Shown here piece by piece: positions 8,665-15,843 of a stretch of DNA of 50,022 bases. The DNA lies in NCBI GenBank assembly GCA_023426375.1, contig JAFAAV010000139.1, forward strand, positions 1 to 50,022. The letters are read 5' to 3'. The notes beneath the pieces were generated by a model. That model was not told the origin of the DNA. It ran no database searches and saw only the letters and a program-made list of their open reading frames with translations. A program made the translations under genes and the position numbers. The stretch comes from Actinomycetes bacterium (GTDB lineage Bacteria > Actinomycetota > Actinomycetes > Actinomycetales > Micrococcaceae). Every line of letters begins with the position of its first letter. Position 1 is the stretch's first letter.

Positions 8665-9714
8665 GTGACTGAAACCAGCCGACTGAATGGTTCCATGCGT
8701 TTACCCGCGGGATTCGAGCTCATCGCCCAGGACGACCGCCTGGGTCCGCTCGTCGTGGAATCACTCGCGCAGATCGAGGCACGGCTGGAAGAAGCACTGC
8801 GTTCCACGGACCAGTTGGCGGACGTGACCGCGCGGCACCTGTTGCAGGCCGGCGGCAAGCGTGTCCGCCCGCTGCTCACCTTGCTGGCTGCTGAAGCGGC
8901 AGGCCAGGTGAACGAGAGCGTGATCGAAGCCGCCGCAGTGGTGGAAATGACGCACTTGGCCACGCTTTACCATGACGACGTGATGGATTCCGCCCCGCTA
9001 CGCCGCGGTGTTGAAACCGCGCAGACCGTGTGGGGCAATTCGGTGGCGATCCTCACCGGTGACCTCATCTTCGCCCGTGCCTCCGCCATGGTCTCGGAGC
9101 TGGGTCAGGAGCCGTTGCTGATCCAGGCCAAGACCTTTGAACGCCTGGTCGTGGGACAGCTTCAGGAAACCACCGGCCCCGCTGAAGGCCAGGACCCCGT
9201 GGAGCACTACCTCCATGTGCTGGCCGGTAAGACAGGTTCCCTGATTGCCGCGAGCGGCCAGTTCGGATCGCTGCTGGGCGGAGCGCCCCGGGACGTGATC
9301 GACATGCTGGTCGAATACGGCGAGAAGGTGGGCCTGGCCTTCCAACTGGCCGACGACATCATCGATCTCACCGGCCACGACGACATTTCCGGAAAGACCC
9401 CGGGCACCGATCTGCGTGAGGGCGTGGACACGCTACCCGTCCTGCTGCTGCGCCGTGATGCTCAGGGCGAGGACCAGGCCGCGGCCGATTCCGCCCGGGA
9501 GGTCCTTGAACTGATCGACGGCGACCTCTCCAGTGATGAGGCGCTGGCCCGAGCCGTGGCCGCCGTGACCGAGCATCCCGTGTCCACCGAAGCCTGGAAC
9601 ACGGCAAATCGCTGGGCGGATGACGCCATCTCCGCGATACAAGCGTTACCGGAGACCGTGGCCAAGGCGGCACTGATCGAATTTGCTCACGCGGTGGTCC
9701 ACCGAGAAGGCTGA
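8665..9714 (+). CDS. Polyprenyl diphosphate synthase
   Basis: A 349-residue trans-prenyltransferase that extends an allylic diphosphate with isopentenyl diphosphate to make the menaquinone side chain (heptaprenyl- or octaprenyl-like; length not readable). The first Asp-rich motif is LYHDDVMD and the second is LADDIIDL; GGKRVRP and the lysine in AGKTGSL are also in place. GTG at 8665 is chosen because a longer frame from 8620 overlaps the preceding gene, and a -10 box lies just upstream; ATG at 8695 (MRLPAGF) is possible. It follows the MenJ-like gene by 22 bases and may be both co-transcribed and independently expressed. Confidence 0.9.
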   Translation: MTETSRLNGSMRLPAGFELIAQDDRLGPLVVESLAQIEARLEEALRSTDQLADVTARHLLQAGGKRVRPLLTLLAAEAAGQVNESVIEAAAVVEMTHLATLYHDDVMDSAPLRRGVETAQTVWGNSVAILTGDLIFARASAMVSELGQEPLLIQAKTFERLVVGQLQETTGPAEGQDPVEHYLHVLAGKTGSLIAASGQFGSLLGGAPRDVIDMLVEYGEKVGLAFQLADDIIDLTGHDDISGKTPGTDLREGVDTLPVLLLRRDAQGEDQAAADSAREVLELIDGDLSSDEALARAVAAVTEHPVSTEAWNTANRWADDAISAIQALPETVAKAALIEFAHAVVHREG

Positions 9715-9744
9715 TACCTCAGTAAGCTGGGGACCATCCAAAAA

Positions 9745-9787
9745 CCGCCCCGCATGACGCTGTAGATCCAGACGGATGCTCGGGCGG
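9745..9787 (+). promoter_or_regulatory. metP: Leader hairpin before metP
   Basis: CCGCCC (9745-9750) and GCAT (9752-9755) pair with ATGC (9776-9779) and GGGCGG (9782-9787), giving a long stem with small internal bulges and a 20-base apical loop, 28 bases upstream of the metP start. TAAGCT at 9723-9728 is a possible -10 box, which would put this stem in the 5' leader. It does not match a SAM riboswitch core that I know. Confidence 0.45.
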
Positions 9788-9815
9788 GATGTGTTCCCTC
9801 TGTGAGGATCATCGA

Positions 9816-11588
9816 ATGTCCACTAAATCTTTGCGTGGTGGCGCTTCCAACGAGGCTTTCTCGGGGCGCACCATGTTCATCTTTGCCGCCATCGGCTCCG
9901 CCGTTGGTTTGGGCAATATCTGGCGTTTCCCCTATGTCGCCTATGACAACGGTGGCGGCGCGTTCCTTATCCCTTACCTGGTCGCCCTGCTGACCGCGGG
10001 CATCCCTTTGTTGATGCTCGATTACGCAGTGGGTCACCGTTACCGTGGCTCCGCACCGTTGGCCTATCGCCGTCTGCACCCCAAGCTCGAGGTCATCGGT
10101 TGGTGGCAGCTGGGCATTTGCGTGGTCATTTCGCTGTACTACGCGATCATCCTGGCGTGGGCCATGCAGTACACGATCTTCTCCTTCACCAAGGCGTGGG
10201 GAGATGATCCGGCGGCGTTCTTCATGTCCGATTACATGCAGGTCTCGGACGAGGTCACCATCAGCTTCAACTTCATCTGGCCGGTCTTCATCGCCACGGC
10301 CATTGCCTGGTTGGCACTGTTGGTCGTCCTCATGATGGGCGTGCAGAAGGGTATTGGCCGCATCAACGCGATCCTGATCCCCCTGCTCGTGGTCATGTTC
10401 CTGATCATGGTGGGCATCGCCCTGACCCTGCCCGGCGCGGGCGGCGGTCTGGACGCCTTGTTCACGCCGTCCTGGGCGGCACTGGGTGATTCGTCCGTGT
10501 GGGTCGCGGCGTACGGCCAGATCTTCTTCTCGCTGTCCGTTGGTTTCGGCATCATGATCACCTACGCGGCCTACCTCAAGCCCAAGTCGGATCTGACCGG
10601 TTCGGCGCTGGTCGTCGGTTTCGCGAACTCGAGCTTCGAGATTCTCGCGGGTATCGGTGTGTTCGCCGCCCTGGGCTTCATGGCCGCAGCTGCCGGCACC
10701 GGTGTGGACGAGGTCGCGACCTCCGGCATCGGTCTGGCGTTCATCGCGTTCCCGACCATCATTTCGGAGGCACCGTTCGGCGTGCTGATCGGTGTGCTGT
10801 TCTTCGGTGCTTTGGCCTTCGCTGGCTTCACCTCCATGATCTCGATCGTGGAAGTGATCGTGGCCGGTTTCCGCGACAAGCTGGGCCTGAGCCGCCGCAC
10901 TGCCGTGGCCGTGGTGGTCATCCCGCTGGCCGCTGTCTCACTGCTGTTCTTCCCCACGACCACGGGTCTGAACCTGTTGGACGTCACGGACGCGTTCGTC
11001 AACAACTTCGGCATTGTGGCCGCGGCACTGATTTCGGTGCTGTTGCTGACCGCCGGGTTCTCGGCGCTGCCCACCCTGCGCGATCACCTCAATTCGGTGT
11101 CCTCGTTCAAGCTGGGCCGCACCTGGATGATCGTGGCCGGTGGCGTGACCCCGGTGGTGCTCGGTTACATGCTGATCGACCAGCTCACGCTCAACCTGGC
11201 CGAGGGCTACAACGACATGCCCGCGTGGTTCGTCAACGTGTTCGGCTGGGGTATGGCCGGCAGCCTGGTGGTCATCGCCTACCTGCTGTCCAAACTGCCC
11301 TGGTCGCGTCGCACGGCAGCGGCGTTCACCAGCCCCGCACCCAGCGTGGAAGACGCCTACCTGGACCGCGACCTGCTGACCCAGGACAAGGGCTTCACCC
11401 ACTACCGCGGTACGGCCATGCGCACCCCGGCGCTCGACCAGGACTACTCGCTGCGTGCCATCCAGCACGGCACCGTGGTCCACCAGCGCGCACCGTGGGC
11501 TGAGGGCAAGGCAACCGCCGACGACGCCCAGGCGTCCCGTTCCGCGGGTCAGACCACCCGTGACAACCACGAAGGAGGTGCCCGATGA
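9816..11588 (+). CDS. metP: Sodium-dependent methionine/alanine importer, large subunit (NSS family)
   Basis: A 590-residue neurotransmitter:sodium symporter family protein with about 12 membrane helices. The N-terminal GSAVGLGNIWRFPYVAYDNGGGAF is the sodium and substrate site region of NSS proteins (helix 1). In Corynebacterium glutamicum the homologue MetP works with the small protein MetS to import methionine and alanine with sodium; the same pairing is seen here, with metS overlapping the stop codon. The start is ATG 9816, preceded by GTGAGGATC. The C-terminal 95 residues are hydrophilic and cytoplasmic. A structured leader lies upstream. Confidence 0.88.
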   Translation: MSTKSLRGGASNEAFSGRTMFIFAAIGSAVGLGNIWRFPYVAYDNGGGAFLIPYLVALLTAGIPLLMLDYAVGHRYRGSAPLAYRRLHPKLEVIGWWQLGICVVISLYYAIILAWAMQYTIFSFTKAWGDDPAAFFMSDYMQVSDEVTISFNFIWPVFIATAIAWLALLVVLMMGVQKGIGRINAILIPLLVVMFLIMVGIALTLPGAGGGLDALFTPSWAALGDSSVWVAAYGQIFFSLSVGFGIMITYAAYLKPKSDLTGSALVVGFANSSFEILAGIGVFAALGFMAAAAGTGVDEVATSGIGLAFIAFPTIISEAPFGVLIGVLFFGALAFAGFTSMISIVEVIVAGFRDKLGLSRRTAVAVVVIPLAAVSLLFFPTTTGLNLLDVTDAFVNNFGIVAAALISVLLLTAGFSALPTLRDHLNSVSSFKLGRTWMIVAGGVTPVVLGYMLIDQLTLNLAEGYNDMPAWFVNVFGWGMAGSLVVIAYLLSKLPWSRRTAAAFTSPAPSVEDAYLDRDLLTQDKGFTHYRGTAMRTPALDQDYSLRAIQHGTVVHQRAPWAEGKATADDAQASRSAGQTTRDNHEGGAR

Positions 11589-11788
11589 GCACCACCGCAA
11601 TTGTCATGATGGTCGTTGCCATCGTGTTGGTGTGGGGCGGGCTTGTGCTCTCCATCATCAACATTCGCCGTTCACCGGAAGAAGTCGACGAGCTAGACCC
11701 GGATTACCCGGGACAGGCCGGCGAGTTCGGCAACCACAATGAACCGGACCGGGAGGACCGCTCCCGAGTGAGCGAACCGACTCGCTGA
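11585..11788 (+). CDS. metS: Methionine/alanine importer small subunit
   Basis: A 67-residue protein with a single membrane helix (residues about 3-26, TTAIVMMVVAIVLVWGG and onward) and a charged cytoplasmic tail rich in Asp and Glu. The length, topology and position match MetS, the accessory subunit of NSS importers. Its ATG overlaps the metP stop as ATGA, and the ribosome binding site AGGAGGTG (11573-11580) is the strongest in the window, which suggests high translation relative to metP. Confidence 0.85.
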   Translation: MSTTAIVMMVVAIVLVWGGLVLSIINIRRSPEEVDELDPDYPGQAGEFGNHNEPDREDRSRVSEPTR

Positions 11789-11821
11789 CCGAGCGCCGTC
11801 GGCAATCGGCGAACGCATGAC

Positions 11822-11875
11822 GAAGGCCGGGACCAGCCCGGATTCCGCAAGGAATCCCGGTAGGTTCCGGCCTTC
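11822..11875. terminator. Bidirectional terminator between metS and rarD
   Basis: GAAGGCCGGGACC (11822-11834) pairs with GGTTCCGGCCTTC (11863-11875), and an inner hairpin CCGGATTCC-GCAA-GGAATCCCGG fills the loop. It sits between the convergent metS and rarD genes and can serve both. Confidence 0.8.
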
Positions 11876-11899
11876 GCCGTATCAGGAGGGGAATCGCGG

Positions 11900-12850
11900 T
11901 TAAGCCGCGTCTCGCTCGCGTCGTAGCCTGCGTGCGCGAGGTGCGCGAACGGCGTCGAGAATCATGAGGAGCACGGCGCACCACACAATGCCGAACCCGA
12001 TCCACCGCTCCAGCGGCATGGACTCGTCGAGCACGGTGAGCGCCAGGATGAACTGCCCTATGGGCGCCACGTATTGGATCATGCCCACGGTGCTCAGGGG
12101 CAATCGGGCGGCGGCGGATCCGAAGAGCAGCAGGGGCACCGCCGTGATGATGCCGGAGGAAGCGAGCAACCAGAAATGCCCTGCGCCCTCGGAGAACAGC
12201 GTGACCTGGCCCTCGGAATTCAGGAAGAACACGGCAGCAAGCGCCAGCGGAGCGATGGCTGCAGTCTCACCGGTGAGCGTCACGAGCGCCGGATAGCGGC
12301 CACCGATCGTGGACTTGACCAGTCCGTAGAAACCGAACGAGAAGGCCAGCGCCAGGGACAACCACGGCACGGAACCGTAGAACACGGACATGACCAGCAC
12401 GGCCAGGAATCCCACGATGATGGCGGCCCACTGCAAGGGACGTAGCTTTTCGCGCAGCACGATCACGCCCAGCAGAACGGCCACGATGGGGTTGATGAAG
12501 TACCCCAGGGAGGCCTCCAGCGTGTGGCCGGTGGTCGTGGCCACAACGTACAACAGCCAGTTCGTGGCGATCAGCACGCCCGCAATCACCAGGGCGATGA
12601 CCGCCTTGCCATCCCGGAAGAGCTTGATCAGCGTGCCCAGCGATCGCGTGAGAGCCAGCAGAATCAGGCAGAAGAGCACCGAGAACAGCACGCGCATCGC
12701 CACGATCTCGTACGCGGTGGCGGGCAACAGCAGCACGAAGTACAGGGGAAGCAAACCCCACAGGCCGTAGGCCCCGAAACCGTACAAAAAACCGGCCCGG
12801 GTCCTTTTTTTACGATCAGGTCCCGAGCCGGTCTCAACGTTATAAGTCAC
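11900..12850 (-). CDS. rarD: RarD-type EamA family permease
   Basis: A 316-residue drug/metabolite transporter superfamily protein with ten predicted membrane helices. The opening helix FLYGFGAYGLWGLLPLYF and NWLLYVVATTTGHTLEASLGYFINP match RarD proteins, whose substrate is unknown. The GTG at 12850 is the only plausible start of the frame before helix 1, although its ribosome binding site is poor; a TTG at the start of helix 1 is the alternative. The first codons overlap a terminator-like hairpin with a T6 run (12786-12831), which may restrict expression. Convergent with metS, and 31 bases downstream of the DUF6882-like gene's stop. Confidence 0.85.
   Translation of the reverse strand: MTYNVETGSGPDRKKRTRAGFLYGFGAYGLWGLLPLYFVLLLPATAYEIVAMRVLFSVLFCLILLALTRSLGTLIKLFRDGKAVIALVIAGVLIATNWLLYVVATTTGHTLEASLGYFINPIVAVLLGVIVLREKLRPLQWAAIIVGFLAVLVMSVFYGSVPWLSLALAFSFGFYGLVKSTIGGRYPALVTLTGETAAIAPLALAAVFFLNSEGQVTLFSEGAGHFWLLASSGIITAVPLLLFGSAAARLPLSTVGMIQYVAPIGQFILALTVLDESMPLERWIGFGIVWCAVLLMILDAVRAPRARRLRRERDAA
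12786..12831 (-). promoter_or_regulatory. rarD: Terminator-like hairpin inside the rarD start region
   Basis: On the minus strand, CCGGCTCGGG (12831-12822) pairs with CCCGGGCCGG (12801-12792) with one G-T pair, followed at once by TTTTTT (12791-12786). It lies 20 to 65 bases into the predicted coding sequence. It could be an attenuator, or the terminator of the upstream DUF6882-like gene if rarD is translated from a later start. Confidence 0.6.
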
Positions 12851-12881
12851 CGTCCGATCCTAACGGCGGACGGCCACTCGA

Positions 12882-14285
12882 TCACACACCGAAGAAGCGG
12901 CTGAAGAAGCCCTTCTTCTTTTCGCCCTTCTTCTCCAACTGTTCGTTGGTCTCCACCTCTTCGCCGTCGACCACGGCGGGAGCGGAGATGTCCTCGGCCG
13001 CATCCGGGCCGGCCACGGTCTCGCCGCGGCGTGCAGCGGCGGGTTCGCGCTCTTCACGGACCTCGGTCACCGGGCGCTCATCGCGGTCGGCCACGACTGC
13101 CTCATCCTCGCGGGAAACACCCGGCTGGGAGGCAGCCAGATCCGGTTCGGGGATGCGCGCCATGGTGGTGGTGTTCGGCTGCGGTGAGGCCTCGGGTCCG
13201 GCAGTGGGCTCGGACGTGCCCTCCGGATCCGGTAGCACGGTGGTCTGCACACGACCCGGCACGGCCGGTTCCTGAGTGGGTTCCTGGTCGAACGGGCGAT
13301 CGCCGTCGCGCACCTCGCTCGCGGGAACCGCCACGTCGTCCTCGGGCTGCTCCGGCTCGGGAGCCGAAATGTCCTCGACGGACAGCTCCTGGGGCAGGGG
13401 CTCTTCCTCGGTCGCCGACGCCGCCTTGGCGGCCTCGCGCTCGCGGCGTTCGTTCTCCGCGGCTTCACGTTCCTCTTGGGTCTTCTTCTCGGCCTCGGCA
13501 CGCTGAAGCTTACCCAGCTGGACGGCCAACTTCATGGCGACCTGGCGGTCCTCGCGCAGTGCCTCGCGATGGGTTTCGGCCTGGCGTTCGAGCTCTTCCA
13601 GTTCCTTCTCGCCCACCGAGGGCTCTGCCGGCTCCACGCCGGTGATCTGGTGGTCGTCGAACCAGAAGCGCTGAGCGCCGTCGTGAACGGTGACCACGCA
13701 GGTGGCGTCCGTGTCCCACTCGACGTGAGCACCGCGCAGGGCGGCGTAGCTGTTCACGGCCAGGTTGTGGTCCACTGCGGTATCGGTGGTCAGGGACTCG
13801 CCGATCACCTGCATCATGCGCTGCTCGGTCAGGCGCGGCAGCTCGAAGGCATCGCCGTCGAGCAGCAACCACGCGGTGATGTTGCCGCCGGCACGGGCGG
13901 GGTAGTGCGCGTACAGGCCGGTAACCGCCTTGGACGCGAGCGTGAGACGACGTGCCAGACCATCCTGGATGGGCTGTTCGTCAGTGGTCAGCTCGTCGAT
14001 TTCCAACCGCTGGCCGGCCTCCTTGGCCTGCACGGCCGCGGAGACGACCTCAGGGTTGAAGTGGCCCAGCTCCTGCCAGGACCAGATCCAGCTGCCGCGT
14101 GAAGCGGACTCGGTGCCCAGCAGGTACGGGGTGAGCGTGACCGGCGGGGTGGTTTGCAGGGTGAACGACGGCGCGGAAAAATCCACGTCCCAATCCGCAC
14201 CCTGAGACAGTTCCGCCAGCACTGCCTGGTATTCGGTGGAGATGAAAATAGAAGCGTCGATCAGCTCCTGCAAGGTTTTTGTCAT
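12882..14285 (-). CDS. DUF6882-like protein with long acidic tail
   Basis: A 467-residue cytoplasmic protein. The N-terminal 200 residues (WDVDFSAPSFTL, LLGTESASRGSWIWSW, PEVVSAAVQAKEAG, ITAWLLLDGDAFELP) look like the DUF6882 family, whose function is not known. Residues about 215-300 form a charged helical region (KELEELERQAETHREALRED), then a disordered Pro/Glu-rich stretch, and the end KKGEKKKGFFSRFFGV is a basic amphipathic helix that could touch the membrane. The start is ATG 14285; TAGCCT (14298-14293) seven bases upstream suggests a leaderless message. It is divergent from the YezG-like/SseB gene. Function cannot be assigned. Confidence 0.7.
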   Translation of the reverse strand: MTKTLQELIDASIFISTEYQAVLAELSQGADWDVDFSAPSFTLQTTPPVTLTPYLLGTESASRGSWIWSWQELGHFNPEVVSAAVQAKEAGQRLEIDELTTDEQPIQDGLARRLTLASKAVTGLYAHYPARAGGNITAWLLLDGDAFELPRLTEQRMMQVIGESLTTDTAVDHNLAVNSYAALRGAHVEWDTDATCVVTVHDGAQRFWFDDHQITGVEPAEPSVGEKELEELERQAETHREALREDRQVAMKLAVQLGKLQRAEAEKKTQEEREAAENERREREAAKAASATEEEPLPQELSVEDISAPEPEQPEDDVAVPASEVRDGDRPFDQEPTQEPAVPGRVQTTVLPDPEGTSEPTAGPEASPQPNTTTMARIPEPDLAASQPGVSREDEAVVADRDERPVTEVREEREPAAARRGETVAGPDAAEDISAPAVVDGEEVETNEQLEKKGEKKKGFFSRFFGV

Positions 14286-14390
14286 AGCACCCAGGCTAAC
14301 AACTGGGGCGGCCCCTCTGTGCAGCTCATGTCGGTTTTGGCCGCGTCTGGCAGAAACATCCCAGGCAGCAGCGGCCGCCGTCCCGTTCGA

Positions 14391-14396
14391 TAGGCT
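14391..14396 (+). promoter_or_regulatory. -10 box TAGGCT before the SseB-like gene
   Basis: TAGGCT matches the TANNNT -10 element and the same hexamer precedes several genes of the window. It would give an 75-base leader for the gene at 14476. No good -35 is visible. Confidence 0.35.
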
Positions 14397-14475
14397 TGTT
14401 CGCAGAGGACGCGCGGGGGCATCCCGCTCTACCAATGGGCGCCGGGTTGCCGGGCCGAAGGGACAGATACTCACC

Positions 14476-15843
14476 ATGACCTCAACTCCGCACGCTGAAC
14501 AGGACCCGGGTACACGCAGCGAACGAGAACTGGTGGCGGAGATCGGTCGCTGGGTGCTGTCCGTGCTGCGGACCGAACCCGGGTGGGACTCCATGCGCGT
14601 CGATTTCAAGCCCCAGGGGGACCGCGTGTACTTGCGGGTCGCGGAGAACCGGGACGGCACGGCCATCCCCGGAGCCGCTGGACCCATCAAACAGGGCAGC
14701 CCCGTACTGGACTCACTCGACGAGCTGCAGCGCAGTTGCTACCTCACGGGCCGCGGCACTTGGTTCTCGGTGAGTGTCACCATCTCGGCGAAGGACTGGC
14801 CCGAACCGAACTATCGATTCGCCGCGCGCTACAACTACCAGGACCTGCCCCCCAAGTTCTCCACCGAGGATCACTACGGCGCTCAGGACATTGCGGCGCA
14901 CCTCGCTACTTTTCCCCGCACAGCCGCTCGCACCCCGGAGTGGGCGATCGGTATCGCCGGTGAGCAGGGCATCGATCTCGAGTTCGTGGATCCCACGGAC
15001 GATCAGAGCGCCCAGGCCGACGACGCCCACCCCAGGTTGCGCACGGCCATCGCCCAGTACGTGGCGAACCCCGTGGATCAGGCCATGGCCAATGTCCTGC
15101 GCGAAGCCATGACGGGCGTGGTGCTTCTGGACATCACTGGCTCGGATCTGGTGCCCGGTGAGGATGGGCAGCCGGTGGGGCCGGAATCGAACATTCGCGT
15201 CCAGGCACTGGGGCAGCAGGACGGCACTCGTGCGTTGGCGGTGTACACGACCACCGACGAAGCACGCACGGTGTTCCAGGAGAACAACAAGGACTCCGAG
15301 AAAACCGAACCGGTGCTGTTCCGGCAGCAGTCCGCGGCGGTGCTGAACATGGTGGCCACCGACCCCCAGTACGACGAGCTGGTGTACGACCCCGGGGGAG
15401 AGAACCCCATGCGCATCAAGCGCGAACAGATCGAATGGGTCAACCGCACCCCGCACAACCGACCGGTCAAGGAAGCCCTGCTGGACAACAACATGTCCGG
15501 CTTGCTCGCGGCCGTTCTCAACCCCAACGGTCAGCTGTTGTTCGGCACTCGGGACCAGGACGGCAAGTCCATGCCCGTGATGGTGCAACCCCAGGACCCG
15601 AACGCGGTCCCGGACACCATCATGGTGTTCACTTCCGCTGCCGAGATCGCAGCCTTGGACACCAGCTTGCAGGTCAGGGCGGCGCCGTCGCGTGAGGTCC
15701 TGAAGTTCGTGGCGGAATCGGGTGCCGCTGGAATGTGCGTCAATGCGTTGCCGCCGGTGGCCACCATCCCGACCAAGCAGTTGCGGGAACTCCTCGCACT
15801 GGTGGCACAACAGGAGAACCAGCAGCAAGACGAACAGCACTAA
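14476..15843 (+). CDS. YezG-like domain fused to two SseB-like domains
   Basis: A 455-residue cytoplasmic protein. Residues about 15-155 (VAEIGRWVLSVL, FSVSVTISAKDW, FAARYNYQDLPPKF) resemble the YezG/DUF600 immunity-protein fold. Residues about 195-280 (LREAMTGVVLLDI, RALAVYTTTDEAR, AAVLNMVA) and about 330-450 (VKEALLDNNMSGLLAAVL, TIMVFTSAAEIA) look like two SseB N-terminal-type domains. YezG relatives bind toxin nucleases, and SseB domains occur beside type VII secretion and toxin genes, but no toxin is present here. ATG at 14476 is the first well-placed start. Its stop overlaps the start of the MMPL exporter (TAATG), so the two are translated together. The YezG assignment is tentative. Confidence 0.6.
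   Translation: MTSTPHAEQDPGTRSERELVAEIGRWVLSVLRTEPGWDSMRVDFKPQGDRVYLRVAENRDGTAIPGAAGPIKQGSPVLDSLDELQRSCYLTGRGTWFSVSVTISAKDWPEPNYRFAARYNYQDLPPKFSTEDHYGAQDIAAHLATFPRTAARTPEWAIGIAGEQGIDLEFVDPTDDQSAQADDAHPRLRTAIAQYVANPVDQAMANVLREAMTGVVLLDITGSDLVPGEDGQPVGPESNIRVQALGQQDGTRALAVYTTTDEARTVFQENNKDSEKTEPVLFRQQSAAVLNMVATDPQYDELVYDPGGENPMRIKREQIEWVNRTPHNRPVKEALLDNNMSGLLAAVLNPNGQLLFGTRDQDGKSMPVMVQPQDPNAVPDTIMVFTSAAEIAALDTSLQVRAAPSREVLKFVAESGAAGMCVNALPPVATIPTKQLRELLALVAQQENQQQDEQH

Noticed and set aside
13031..14102. Plus-strand frames across the DUF6882-like gene
   Set aside because: Antisense shadows of a Glu/Pro-rich coding region.
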